The position numbers were made by a program, and so were the translations under genes. This document shows, piece after piece, positions 1 through 14,558 of a stretch of 64,000 nt of DNA (position 1 is the first letter of the stretch; every line of letters begins with the position of its first letter). The stretch lies in the NCBI GenBank assembly GCA_964036045.1, contig OZ038400.1, positions 11,591,079 to 11,655,078 on the forward strand, given 5' to 3'. A model generated the notes under the pieces. That model had not been told where the DNA came from, made no database searches, and saw only the letters and a list, made by a program, of their open reading frames with translations. The stretch comes from Eutreptiella sp. 'Long Island Sound 2002' (taxonomy: Eukaryota; Euglenozoa; Euglenophyceae; Eutreptiales; Eutreptiaceae).

Positions 1-2180
1 TCTCTGCTACACGTGCGATGTGGTTCGTATGGTACACGAACAACATGATGCAGCTTGTTCTGGCCAGAGGGTTAAGTGGTCGAGATATGGGCAATACCAA
101 TTTGAAATCGGCATTGTGCGGGCACGTACTGTTCGGTTCAACCTGGAAATAAGGTTATTCGCGTGCAAGGGAGCCTGAACCTGACATTTGCGCACACGGG
201 CAAATTCGGGCAAATTCTCTGCTACAAATGCGTGGTGGTTCGTATGGTACACGAACATCATGATGCACCTTGTTTTGGCCAGAGGGTTGAGTGGTTGAGA
301 TATGGGCAAAACCAAATTGAAACGGGTATTGTGCGGGCACGTAGTATTCAGTTCAACCTGAAAATAGCGTCATTCGCGTGCAAGGGAGCCTAAAACCCAC
401 ATATGCACACACGGGCAAATTCGAGCAAATTCTCTGCTACAGGTGCGACGCGGTTCGTATGGTACACTAACAGCATGATGCAGCTTGTTCTGGCCAGAGG
501 GTTGAGTGGTCGAGATATGGGCAATACCAATTTGAAATGGGCATTGTGCGGGCACGTACTGTTCAGTTCAACCTGGAAATAGCGTCATTCGCGTGCAACG
601 GAGCCTGAACCTCACATTTGCACACACGTGCAAATTCGGGCAAATTCTCTGCTACACGTGCGACGTGGTTCGTATGGTACACGAACACCATGATGCACCT
701 TGTTCTGGCCGGAGGGTTGAGTGGTTGTGATATGGGCAATGCCAATTTGAAATGGGCATTGTGCGGGCACGTACTGTGAAGTTCAACCTGAACGTAGCTT
801 CGTTCACCTGCAAGGGAGCCCAAACCTCACATTTGCACAAACGGGCAAATTCGGGCAAATTCTCTGCTACACGTGCGACGTGGTTCATATGGTACACGAA
901 TAGCATGATGCAGCTTGTTTTGACCAGAGGGTTGAGTGGTTGAGATATGGGCAATACCAAATTGAAATGGGTATTGTGCGGGCACGTACTATTCAGTTCA
1001 ACCTGAAATCAGCGTCATTCGCGTGCAAGGGAGCCTAAGACCTCACATTTGCACACACGGGCAAATTCGAGCAAATTCTCTGCTACAGGTGCGATGTGGT
1101 TCGTATGGTACCCGAACAGCATGATGCAGCTTGTTCTGGCCAGAGGGTTGAGTGGTCGCGATATGGGCAACACCAAATTGAAACGGGTATTGTGCGGGCA
1201 CGTACTATTCAGTTCAACCTGAAAATAGCGTCATTCGCGTGCAAGGGAGCCTAAACCTCACATTTGCACACACGGGCAAATTCGAGCACATTCTCTGCTA
1301 CAGGTGCGACGTGGTTCGTATGGTACGCGAACAGCATGATGCACCTTGTTCTGGCCGGAGGGTTGAGTGGTTGTGATATGGGCAATACCAATTTGAAATG
1401 GGCATTGTGCGGGCACGTACTGTGAAGTTCAACCTGAAAATAGCGTCCTTCGCGTGCAAGGGAGCCTAAACCTCACATTTGCACAAACGGGCAAATTCGG
1501 GCAAATTCTCTGCTACACGTGCGATGTGGTTCGTATGGTACACGAACAACATGCTGCAGCTTGTTCTGGCCAGAGGGTTAAGTGGTCGCGATATGGGCAA
1601 CACCAATTTGAAATGGGCATTGTGCGGGCACGTACTGTGAAGTTCAACCTGAAAATAGCGTCATCCGCGTGCAAGGGAGCCTAAAGCCCAGATTTGCGCA
1701 CACGGGAAAATTCGGGCAAATTCTCTGCTACACGTGCGATGTGGTTCGTATGGTACACGAACAACATGCTGCAGCTTGTTCTGGCCAGAGGGTTAAGTGG
1801 TCGAGATATGGGCAATACCAATTTGAAATCGGCATTGTGCGGGCACGTACTGTTCGGTTCAACATGGAAATAAGGTTATTCGCGTGCAAGGGAGCCTGAA
1901 CCTCACATTTGCGCACACGGGCAAATTCGGGCAAATTCTCTGCTACACGTGCGGCGTGGTTCGTATGGTACACTAACAGCATGATGCAGCTTGTTCTGGC
2001 CAGAGGGTTGAGTGGTCGAGATATGGGCAATACCAAATTGAAACGGCCATTGTGCGGGCACGTACTGTTCAGTTCAACCTGAAAATAGCGTCATTCGCGT
2101 GCAACGGAGCCTGAACCTCACATTTGCACACACGTGCAAATTCGGGCGAATTCTCTGCTACACGTGCGACGTGGTTCGTA

Positions 2181-5100
2181 AGGTACGCGAACAGCATGAT
2201 GCACCTTGTTCTGGCCGGAGGGTTGAGTGGTCGAGATATGGGCAATACCAATTTGGAATGGTCATTGTGCGGGCACGCACTGTTCAGTTCAACCTGAAAA
2301 TAGCGTCCTTCACGTGCAAGGGAGCCTAAACCTCACATTTGCACACACGGGCAAATTCGGGCAAATTCTCTGCTACACGTGCGACGTGGTTCATATGGTA
2401 CACGAATAGCATGATGCAGCTTGTTGTGGCCAGAGGGTTGAGTGGTTGGGATATGGGCAATACCAAATTGAAACGGGTATTGTGCGGGCACGTACTATTC
2501 AGTTCAACCTGAAAATAGCGGCATTCGCGTGCAAGGGAGCCTAAAACCCACATATGCGCACACGGGCAAATTCGAGAAAATTCTATGCTACAGGTGCGAC
2601 GTGGTTCGTATGGTACACTAACAGCATGATGCAGCTTGTTCTGGCCAGAGGGTTGAGTGGTCGAGATATGGGCAATACCAATTTGAAACGGGTATTGTGC
2701 GGGCACGTACTATTCAGTTCAACCTGAAAATAGCGTCATTCGCGTGCAAGGGAGCCTAAAACCCACATATGCGCACACGGGCAAATTCGAGCAAATTCTC
2801 TGCTACAGGTGCGACGTGGTTCGTATGGTACACTAACAGCATGATGCAGCTTGTTTTGGCCAGAGGGTTGAGTGGTTGAGATATGGGCAATACCAAATCG
2901 AAACGGGTATTGTGCGGGCACGTACTGTTCAGTTCAACCTGAAAATAGCGTCATTCGCGTGCAAGGGAGCCTAAAACCCACATATGCGCACACGGGCAAA
3001 TTCGAGCAAATTCTCTGCTACACGTGCGACGTGGTTCGTATGGTACACTAACAGCATGATGCAGCTTGTTCTGGCCAGAGGGTTGAGTGGTCGAGATATG
3101 GGCAATACCAATTTGAAATGGGCATTGTGCGGGCACGTACTGTTCAGTTCAACCTGGAAATAGCGTCATTCGCGTGCAACGGAGCCTGAACCTCACATTT
3201 GCACACACGTGCAAATTCGGGCAAATTCTCTGCTACACGTGCGACGTGGTTCGTATGGTACGCGAACAGCATGATGCACCTTGTTTTGACCAGGGGGTTG
3301 AGTGGTCGAGATATGGGCAATACCAATTTGGAATGGTCATTGTGCGGGCACGCACTGTTCAATTCAACCTGAAAATAGCGTCCTTCACGTGCAAGGGAGC
3401 CTAAACCTCACATTTGCACACACGGGCAAATTCGGGCAAATTCTCTGCTACATGTGCGGGGTGGTTCGTATGGTACACGAACATCATGATGCACCTTGTT
3501 TTGACCAGGGGGTTGAGTGGTCGAGCTATGGGCAACACCAATTTGAAATGGGCATTTTGCGGGCACGTACTGTTCAGTTCAACCTGAAAATAGCGTCACT
3601 CGTGTGCAAGGGAGCCTGAACCTCACATTTGCAAACACGGGCAAATTCGGGCAAATTCTCTGCTACATGTGCGAGGTGGTTCGTAAGGTACGCGAACAGC
3701 ATGATGCACCTTGTTCTGGCCGGAGGGTTGAGTGGTCGAGATATGGGCAATACCAATTTGGAATGGTCATTGTGCGGGCACGCACTGTTCAGTTCAACCT
3801 GAAAATAGCGTCCTTCACGTGCAAGGGAGCCTAAACCTCACATTTGCACACACGGGCAAATTCGGGCAAATTCTCTGCTACACGTGCGACGTGGTTCATA
3901 TGGTACACGAATAGCATGATGCAGCTTGTTGTGGCCAGAGGGTTGAGTGGTTGGGATATGGGCAATACCAAATTGAAACGGGTATTGTGCGGGCACGTAC
4001 TATTCAGTTCAACCTGAAAATAGCGGCATTCGCGTGCAAGGGAGCCTAAAACCCACATATGCGCACACGGGCAAATTCGAGAAAATTCTATGCTACAGGT
4101 GCGACGTGGTTCGTATGGTACACTAACAGCATGATGCAGCTTGTTCTGGCCAGAGGGTTGAGTGGTCGAGATATGGGCAATACCAATTTGAAACGGGTAT
4201 TGTGCGGGCACGTACTATTCAGTTCAACCTGAAAATAGCGTCATTCGCGTGCAAGGGAGCCTAAAACCCACATATGCGCACACGGGCAAATTCGAGCAAA
4301 TTCTCTGCTACACGTGCGACGTGGTTCGTATGGTACACTAACAGCATGATGCAGCTTGTTTTGGCCAGAGGGTTGAGTGGTTGAGATATGGGCAATACCA
4401 AATTGAAACGGGTATTGTGCGGGCACGTACTGTTCAGTTCAACCTGAAAATAGCGTCATTCGCGTGCAAGGGAGCCTAAAACCCACATATGCGCACACGG
4501 GCAAATTCGAGCAAATTCTCTGCTACACGTGCGACGTGGTTCGTATGGTACACTAACAGCATGATGCAGCTTGTTCTGGCCAGAGGGTTGAGTGGTCGAG
4601 ATATGGGCAATACCAATTTGAAATGGGCATTGTGCGGGCACGTACTGTTCAGTTCAACCTGGAAATAGCGTCATTCGCGTGCAACGGAGCCTGAACCTCA
4701 CATTTGCACACACGTGCAAATTCGGGCAAATTCTCTGCTACACGTGCGACGTGGTTCGTATGGTACGCGAAAAGCATGATGCACCTTGTTTTGACCAGGG
4801 GGTTGAGTGGTCGAGATATGGGCAATACCAATTTGGAATGGTCATTGTGCGGGCACGCACTGTTCAATTCAGCCTGAAAATAGCGTCCTTCACGTGCAAG
4901 GGAGCCTAAACCTCACATTTGCACACACGGGCAAATTCGGGCAAATTCTCTGCTACATGTGCGGGGTGGTTCGTATGGTACACGAACATCATGATGCACC
5001 TTGTTTTGACCAGGGGGTTGAGTGGTCGAGCTATGGGCAACACCAATTTGAAATGGGCATTTTGCGGGCACGTACTGTTCAGTTCAACCTGAAAATAGCG

Positions 5101-5190
5101 TCACTCGTGTGCAAGGGAGCCTGAACCTCACATTTGCAAACACGGGCAAATTCGGGCAAATTCTCTGCTACATGTGCGAGGTGGTTCGTA
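2181..5190. repeat. 7-monomer higher-order repeat (1,505 bp), two copies
   Basis: The stretch from about 2,181 to 3,685 recurs at a constant offset of 1,505 bases (7 x 215) from about 3,686 to 5,190. Corresponding monomers at 2314/3819, 2744/4249, 2959/4464 and 3174/4679 carry the same private variants with only scattered differences. The junction monomer starting at 3,604 is chimeric. It carries CGAGGTGG (G at 3675), as the monomer at 5,109 does, and then TAAGGTACGCG (A at 3686), as the monomer at 2,099 does. This places the exchange between 3,675 and 3,686. It is the signature of unequal crossover in register between misaligned monomers. Confidence 0.9.
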
Positions 5191-6613
5191 TGGTACACGA
5201 ACATCATGATGCACCTTGTTTTGACCAGGGGGTTGAGTGGTCGAGATATGGGCAATACCAATTTGGAATGGTCATTGTGCGGGCACGCACTGTTCAGTTC
5301 AACCTGAAAATAACGTCCTTCACGTGCAAGGGAGCCTAAACCTCACATTCGCAAACACGGGCAGATTGGGGCGAATTCTCTGCTACACGTGCGACGTGGT
5401 TCGTATGGTACACGAACAGCATGATGCAGCTTGTTCTGGCCGGAGGGTTGAGTGGTTGTGATATGGGCAATACCAATTTGAAATGGGCATTATGCGGGCA
5501 CGTACTGTGAAGTTCAACCTGAAAATAGCGTCATTCGCGTGCAAGGGAGCCTAAAGCCCAGATTTGCGCACACGGGCAAATTCGGGCAAAATCTCTGCTA
5601 CACGTGCGATGTGGTTCGTATGGTACACGAACAACATGCTGCAGCTTGTTCTGGCCAGAGGGTTAAGTGGTCGAGATATGGGCAATACCAATTTGAAATG
5701 GTCATTGTGCGGGCACGCACTGTTCAGTTCAACCTGAAAATAGCGTCCTTCACGTGCAAGGGAGCCTAAACCTCACATTTGCACACACGGGCAAATTCGG
5801 GCAAATTCTCTGCTACACGTGCGACGTGGTTCGTATGGTACACGAATAGCATGATGCAGCTTGTTCTGGCCTGAGGGTTGAGTGGTCGAGATATGGGCAG
5901 TACCAATTGGAAATGGACATTGTGCGGGCGCATACTGTTCAGTTCGACCTGAAAATAGCGTCATTCGCGTGCAAGGGAGCCTAAGCCGCACATTTCCACA
6001 CACGGGCGAATTGGGACAAATTCTCTGCTACACGTGCGACGTGGTTCGTATGGTACACGAATAGCATGATGCAGCTTGTTGTGGCCAGAGGGTTGAGTGG
6101 TCGCGATATGGGCAACACCAATTTGAAATGGGCATTGTGCGGGCACGTACTGTTCAGTTCAACCTGAAAATAGCGTCACTCGTGTGCAAGGGAGCCTGAA
6201 CCTCACATTTGCACACACGGGCAAATTCGGGCAAATTCTCTGCTACACGTGCGGGGTGGTTCGTATGGTACACGAATAGCATGATGCAGCTTGTTGTGGC
6301 CAGAGGGTTGAGTGGTTGAGATATGGGCAATACCAAATTGAAACGGCCATTGCGCGGGCACGTACTGTTCCGTTCAACCTGAAAATAGCGTCATTCGCGT
6401 GCAAGGGAGCCTGAACCTCACATTTGCGCACACGGGCAAATTCGAGCAAATTCTCTGCTACACGTGCGGGGTGGTTCGTATGGTACACGAACATCATGAT
6501 GCACCTTGTTTTGACCAGGGGGTTGAGTGGTCGAGATATGGGCAATACCAATTTGGAATGGGCATTGTGCGGGCACGTATTGTGAAGTTCAACCTGAACG
6601 TAGCGTCGTTCAC

Positions 6614-7903
6614 CTGCAAGGGAGCCTAAACCTCACATTTGCACACACGGGCAAATTCGGGCAAATTCTCTGCTACACGTGCGACGTGGTTCCTATGGTA
6701 CACGAACATCATGATGCAGCTTTGTCTGGCCTGAGGGTTGAGTGGTCGAGATATGGGCAGTACCAATTTGAAATGGGCATTGTGCGGGCGCATACTGTTC
6801 AGTTCGACCTGAAAATAGCGTCCTTCGCGTGCCGGGGAGCCTAAGCCGCACATTTCCACACACGGGCGAATTGGGACAAATTCTCTGCTACAGGTGCGAC
6901 GTGGTTCGTATGGTACACTAACAGCATGATGCAGCTTGTTCTGGCCAGAGGGTTGAGTGGTCGAGATACGGGCAATACCAATTTGAAATGGGCATTGTGC
7001 GGGCACGTACTGTTCAGTTCAACTTGGAAATAGCGTCATTCGCGTGCAACAGAGCCTGAACCTCACATTTGCACACACGTGCAAATTCGGGCAAATTCTC
7101 TGCTACACGTGCGACGTGGTTCGTATGGTACGCGAACAGCATGATGCACCTTGTTCTGGCCGGAGGGTTGAGTGGTTGTGATATGGGCAATACCAATTTG
7201 AAATGGGCATTGTGCGGGCACGTACTGTGAAGTTCAACCTGAACGTAGCGGCGTTCACCTGCAAGGGAGCCTAAACCTCACATTTGCACACACGGGCAAA
7301 TTCGGGCAAATTCTCTGCTACACGTGCGACGTGGTTCCTATGGTACACGAACATCATGATGCAGCTTTGTCTGGCCTGAGGGTTGAGTCGTCGGGATATG
7401 GGCAGTACCAATTGGAAATGGGCATTGTGCGGGCGCATACTGTTCAGTTCGACCTGAAAATAGCGTCCTTTGCGTGCCGGGGAGCCTAAGCCGCACATTT
7501 CCACACCCGGGGGAATTGGGACAAATTCTCTGCTACAGGTGCGACGTGGTTCGTATGGTACACTAACAGCATGATGCAGCTTGTTCTGGCCAGAGGGTTG
7601 AGTGGTCGAGATATGGGCAATACCAATTTGAAATGGGCATTGTGCGGGCACGTACTGTTCAGTTCAACCTGGAAATAGCGTCATTCGCGTGCAACAGAGC
7701 CTGAACCTCACATTTGCACACACGTGCAAATTCGGGCAAATTCTCTGCTACACGTGCGACGTGGTTCGTATGGTACGCGAACAGCATGATGCACCTTGTT
7801 CTGGCCGGAGGGTTGAGTGGTTGTGATATGGGCAATACCAATTTGAAATCGGCATTGTGCGGGCACGTACTGTGAAGTTCAACCTGAAAATAGCGTCCTT
7901 CGC
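6614..7903. repeat. 3-monomer higher-order repeat (645 bp), two copies
   Basis: The trimer starting at 6,614 recurs at 7,259 (offset 645). Both copies have the rare sequence CAGCTTTGTCTGGCC, the AAGCCGCACATTTCC variant and the CAACAGAGCC variant in the same order. Differences are few, for example GAATTG in the first against GGAATTG with preceding CCGGGG in the second. This is a small, recent segmental duplication within the satellite. Confidence 0.85.
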
Positions 7904-10900
7904 GTGCAAGGGAGCCTAAACCTCACATTTGCGCACACGGGCAAATTCGGGCAAATTCTCTGCTACACGTGCGACGTGGTTCGTATGGTACACGAACAGC
8001 ATGAGGCAGCTTGTTCTGGCCAGAGGGTTGAGTGGTCGCGATATGGGCAACACCAATTTGAAATGGGCATTGTGCGGGCACGTACTATTCAGTTCAACCT
8101 GAAAATAGCGTCACTCGTGTGCAAGGGAGCCTGAACCTCACATTTGCACACACGGGCAAATTCGGGCAAATTCTCTGCTACATGTGCGAGGTGGTTCGTA
8201 TGGTACACGAACATCATGATGCACCTTGTTTTGACCAGGGGGTTGAGTGGTCGAGATATGGGCAATACCAATTTGGAATGGTCATTGTGCGGGCACGCAC
8301 TGTTCAGTTCAATCTGAAAATAGCGTCCTTCACGTGCAAGGGAGCCTAAACCTCACATTTGCACACAAGGGCAAATTCGGGCAAATTCTCTGCTACACGT
8401 GCGACGTGGCTCGTATGGTACACGAATAGCATGATGCAGCTTGTTGTGGCCAGAGGGTTGAGTGGTTGAGATATGGGCAATACCAAATTAAAACGGCCAT
8501 TGTGCGGGCACGTACTGTTCAGTTCAACCTGAAAATAGCGTCATTCGCGTGCAAGGGAGCCTAAAGCCCAGATTTGCGCACACGGGCAAATTCGGGCAAA
8601 TTCTCTGCTACACGTGCGATGTGGTTCATATGGTACACGAATAGCATGATGCAGCTTAGTGTGGCCAGAGGGTTGAGTGGTTGCGATATGGGCAATACCA
8701 ATTTGGAATGGTCATTGTGCGGGCACGCACTGTTCAGTTCAACCTGAAAATAGCGTCCTTCACGTGCAAGGGAGCCTGAACCTCACATTTGCACACACGG
8801 GCAAATTCGGGCAAATTCTCTGCTACATGTGCGAGGTGGTTCGTATGGTACACGAACATCATGATGCACCTTGTTTTGACCAGGGGGTTGAGTGGTCGAG
8901 ATATGGGCAATACCAATTTGAAATCGGCATTGTGCGGGCAAGCACTGTTCAGTTCAACCTGAAAATAGCGTCATTCGCGTGCAAGGGAGCCTAAGCCTCA
9001 CATTTGCACACACGGGCAAATTCGGGCAAATTCTCTGCTACACGTGCGACGTGGTTCATATGGTACACGAATAGCATGATGCAGCTTGTTGTGGCCAGAG
9101 GGTTGAGTGGTCGAGATATGGGCAATACCAATTTGGAATGGTCATTGTGCGGGCACGCACTGTTCAGTTCAACCTGAAAATAGCGTCCTTCACGTGCAAG
9201 GGAGCCTAAAGCCCACATTTGCGCACACGGGCAAATTCGGGCAAATTCTCTGCTACACGTGCGACGTGGTTCGTATGGTACACTAACAGCATGATGCAGG
9301 TTGTTCTCGCCAGAGGGTTGAGTGGTCGCGATATGGGCAATACCAATTTGGAATGGTCATTGTGCGGGCACGCACTGTTCAGTTCAACCTGAAAATAGCG
9401 TCCTTCACGTGCAAGGGAGCCTAAACCTCACATATGCACACACGGGCAAATTCGGGCAGATTCTCTGCTACACGTGCGACCAGGTTCGTATGGTACACGA
9501 ACAGCATGATGCAGGTTGTTCTGGCCAGAGGGTTGAGTGGTCGCGATATGGGCAATACCAATTTGGAATGGTCATTGTGCGGGCACGCACTGTTCAGTTC
9601 AACCTGAAAATAGCGTCCTTCACGTGCAAGGGAGCCTAAACCTCACATATGCACACACGGGCAAATTCGGGCATATTCTCTGCTACACGTGCGACGTGGT
9701 TCGTATGGTACACGAACAGCATGATGCAGCTTGTTCTGGCCGGAGGATTGAGTGGTTGTGATATGGGCAATACCAATTTGAAATGGTCATTGTGCGGGCA
9801 CGCACTGTTCAGTTCAACCTGAAAATAGCGTCCTTCGCGTGCAAGGGAGCCTAAACCTCACATTTGCACACACGGGCAAATTCGGGCAAATTCTCTGCTA
9901 CACGTGCGACGTGGTTCGTATGGTACACGAACAGCATGATGCACCTTGTTCTGGCCGGAGGGTTGAGTGGTCGAGATATGGGCAATACCAATTTGGAATG
10001 GTCATTGTGCGGGCACGCACTGTTCAGTTCAACCTGAAAATAGCGTCCTTCACGTGCAAGGGAGCCTAAACCTCACATTTGCACACACGGGCAAATTCGG
10101 GCAAATTCTCTGCTACATGTGCGAGGTGGTTCGTATGGTACATGAACATCATCATGCACCTTGTTTTGAGCAGGGGGTTGAGTGGTCGAGATATGGGCAA
10201 CACCAATTTGAAATGGGCATTGTGCGGGCACGTACTGTTCAGATCAACCTGAAAATAGCGTCACTCGTGTGCAAGGGAGCCTGAACCTCACATTTGCACA
10301 CACGGGCAAATTCGGGCAAATTCTCTGCTACATGTGCGAGGTGGTTCGTATGGTACACGAACATCATGATGCACCTTGTTTTGACCAGAGGGTTGAGTGG
10401 TCGAGATATGGGCAATACCAATTTGAAATGGTCATTGTGCGGGCACGCACTGTTCAGTTCAACCTGAAAATAGCGTCCTTCACGTGCAAGGGAGCCTAAA
10501 CCTCACATTTGCACACACGGGCAAATTCGGGCAAATTCTCTGCTACACGTGCGACGTGGTTCATATGGTACACGAATAGCATGATGCAGCTTGTCGTGGC
10601 CAGAGGGTTGAGTGGTCGAGATATGGGCAATACCAATTTGGAATGGTCATTGTGCGGGCACGCACTGTTCAGTTCAACCTGAAAATAGCGTCCTTCACGT
10701 GCAAGGGAGCCTAAAGCCCACATTTGCGCACACGGGCAAATTCGGGCAAATTCTCTGCTACACGTGCGACGTGGTTCGTATGGTACACTAACAGCATGAT
10801 GCAGGTTGTTGTCGCCAGAGGGTTGAGTGGTCGCGATATGGGCAATACCAATTTGGAATGGTCATTGTGCGGGCACGCACTGTTCAGTTCAACCTGAAAA

Positions 10901-13900
10901 TAGCGTCCTTCACGTGCAAGGGAGCCTAAACCTCACATTTGCACACACGGGCAAATTCGGGCAAATTCTCTGCTACATGTGCGAGGTGGTTCGTATGGTA
11001 CATGAACATCATCATGCACCTTGTTTTGACCAGGGGGTTGAGTGGTCGAGATATGGGCAACACCAATTTGAAATGGGCATTGTGCGGGCACGTACTGTTC
11101 AGTTCAACCTGAAAATAGCGTCACTCGTGTGCAAGGGAGCCTGAACCTCACGTTTGCACACACGGGCAAATTCGGGCAAATTCTCTGCTACATGTGCGAT
11201 GTGGTTCGTATGGTACACGAACATCATGATGCACCTTGTTTTGACCAGGGGGTTGAGTGGTCGAGATATGGGCAATACCAATTTGAAATCGGCATTGTGC
11301 GGGCACGTACTGTTCGGTTCAACCTGGAAATAAGGTTATTCGCGTGCAAGGGAGCCTGAACCTCACATTTGCGCACACGGGCAAATTCGGGCAAATTCTC
11401 TGCTACACGTGCGGGGTGGTTCGTATGGTACACGAACATCATGATGCACCTTGTTTTGGCCGGAGGGTTGAGTGGTTGTGATATGGGCAATACCAATTTG
11501 AAATGGGCATTGTGCGGGCACGTACTGTTCAGTTCAACCTGAAAATAGCGTCATTCGCGTGCAAGGGAGCCTAAAGCCCAGATTTGCGCACACGGGCAAA
11601 TTTGGGCAAATTCCCTGCTACACGTGCGATGTGGTTCTTATGGTACACGAACAACATGCTGCAGCTTGTTCTGGCCAGAGGGTTAAGTGGTCGATATATG
11701 GGCAATACCAATTTGAAATCGGCATTGTGCGGGCACGTACTGTTCGGTTCAACCTGGAAATAAGGTTATTCGCGTGCAAGGGAGCCTGAACCTCACATTT
11801 GCGGACACGGGCAAATTCGGGCAAATTCTTTGCTACATGTGCGAGGTGGTTCGTATGGTACACGAACATCATGATGCACCTTGTTTTGACCAGGGGGTTG
11901 AGTGGTCGAGATATGGGCAATACCAATTTGGAATGGTCATTGTGCGGGCACGCACTGTTCAGTTCAACCTGAAAATAGCGTCCTTCACGTGCAAGGGAGC
12001 CTAAACCTCACATTTGCACACACGGGCAAATTCGGGCAAATTCTCTGCTATACGTGCGACGTGGTTCGTATGGTACACGAACAGCATGATGCAGCTTGTT
12101 CTGGCCGGAGGGTTGAGTGGTTGTGATATGGGCAATACCAATTTGGAATGGGCATTGTGCGGGCACGTACTGTGAAGTTCAACCTGAAAATGAGGTTATT
12201 CGCGTGCAAGGGAGCCTGAACCTCACATTTGCGCACACGGGCAAATTCGGGCAAATTCTCTGCTACACGTGCGGGGTGGTTCGTATGGTACACGAACATC
12301 ATGATGCACCTTGTTTTGGCCAGAGGGTTGAGTGGTCGAGATATGGGCAATACCAATTTGAAATGGTCATTGTGCGGACACGCACTGTTCAGTTCAACCT
12401 GAAAATAGCGTCCTTTGCGTGCCGGGGAGCCTAAGCCGCACATTTCCACACACGGGCGAATTCGGGCAAATTCTCTGCTACATGTGCGAGGTGGTTCGTA
12501 TGGTACACGAACATCATGATGCACCTTGTTTTGACCAGGGGGTTGAGTGGTCGAGATATGGGCAATACCAATTTGGAATGGTCATTGTGCGGGCACGCAC
12601 TGTTCAATTCAACCTGAAAATAGCGTCCTTCACGTGCAAGGGAGCCTAAAGCCCACATTTGCGCACACGGGCAAATTCGGGCAAATTCTCTGCTACACGT
12701 GCGATGTGGTTCGTATGGTACACGAACAACATGCTGCAGCTTGTTCGGGCCAGAGGGTTAAGTGGTCGAGATATGGGCAATACCAATTTGAAATCGGCAT
12801 TGTGCGGGCACGTACTGTTCGGTTCAACCTGGAAATAAGGTTATTCGCGTGCAAGGGAGCCTGAACCTCACATTTGCACACACGGGCAAATTCGGGCAAA
12901 TTCTCTGCTACACGTGCGACCTGGTTCATATGGTACACGAACAGCATGATGCAGCTTGTTCTGGCCCGAGGGTTGAGTGGTCGAGATATGGGCAATACCA
13001 ATTTGAAATCGGCATTGTGCGGGCACGTACTGTTCGGTTCAACCTGGAAATAAGGTTATTCGCGTGCAAGGGAGCCTGAACCTCACATTTGCGCACACGG
13101 GCAAATTCGGGCAAATTCTCTGCTACACGTGCGGGGTGGTTCGTATGGTACACGAACATCATGATGCACCTTGTTTTGGCCGGAGGGTTGAGTGGTTGTG
13201 ATATGGGCAATACCAATTTGAAATGGGCATTGTGCGGGCACGTACTGTTCAGTTCAACCTGAAAATAGCGTCATTCGCGTGCAAGGGAGCCTAAAGCCCA
13301 GATTTGCGCACACGGGCAAATTTGGGCAAATTCTCTGCTACACGTGCGATGTGGTTCGTATGGTACACGAACAACATGCTGCAGCTTGTTCTGGCCAGAG
13401 GGTTAAGTGGTCGAGATATGGGCAATACCATTTTGAAATCGGCATTGTGCGGGCACGTACTGTTCGGTTCAACCTGGAAATAAGGTTATTCGCGTGCAAG
13501 GGAGCCTGAACCTCACATTTGCGCACACGGGCAAATTCGGGCAAATTCTCTGCTACATGTGCGAGGTGGTTCGTATGGTACACGAACATCATGATGCACC
13601 TTGTTTTGACCAGGGGGTTGAGTGGTCGAGATATGGGCAATACCAATTTGGAATGGTCATTGTGCGGGCACGCACTGTTCAGTTCAACCTGAAAATAGCG
13701 TCCTTCACGTGCAAGGGAGCCTAAACCTCACATTTGCACACACGGGCAAATTCGGGCAAATTCTCTGCTATACGTGCGACGTGGTTCGTATGGTACACGA
13801 ACAGCATGATGCACCTTGTTCTGGCCGGAGGGTTGAGTGGTCGAGATATGGGCAATACCAATTTGAAATGGTCATTGTGCGGGCACGCACTGTTCAGTTC

Positions 13901-14353
13901 AACCTGAAAATAGCGTCCTTCGCGTGCCGGGGAGCCTAAGCCGCACATTTCCACACACGGGCGAATTCGGGCAAATTCTCTGCTACATGTGCGAGGTGGT
14001 TCGTATGGTACACCAACATCATGATGCACCTTGTTTTGACCAGGGGGTTGAGTGGTCGAGATATGGGCAATACCAATTTGGAATGGTCATTGTGCGGGCA
14101 CGCACTGTTCAATTCAACCTGAAAATAGCGTCCTTCGCGTGCAAGGGAGCCTAAACCTCACATTTGCACACACGGGCAAATTCGGGCAAATTCTCTGCTA
14201 CACGTGCGATGTGGTTCGTATGGTACACGAACAACATGCTGCAGCTTGTTCTGGCCAGAGGGTTAAGTGGTCGAGATATGGGCAATACCAATTTGAAATC
14301 GGCATTGTGCGGGCACGTACTGTTCGGTTCAACCTGGAAATAAGGTTATTCGC

Positions 14354-14558
14354 GTGCAAGGGAGCCTGAACCTCACATTTGCGCACACGGGCGGATTCTC
14401 TGCTACACGTGCGGGGTGGCTCGTATGGTACACGAACATCATGATGCACTTTGTTTTGGCCGGAGGGTTGGGTGGTCGAGATATGGGCAATACCAATTTG
14501 AAATGGTCATTGTGCGGGCACGCACTGTTCAGTTCAACCTGAAAATAGCGTCATTCGC
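14354..14558. repeat. 205-bp variant monomer lacking one 10-bp internal repeat
   Basis: Normal monomers read GGGCAAATTC twice in tandem before TCTGCTAC. This one reads CACACGGGCGGATTCTCTG, so ten bases are gone and AA has become GG. The deletion length equals the internal duplication, which fits replication slippage or crossover between its two copies. The GCGGATT change distinguishes it from its relatives at 15,634 and 17,129. Confidence 0.9.
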
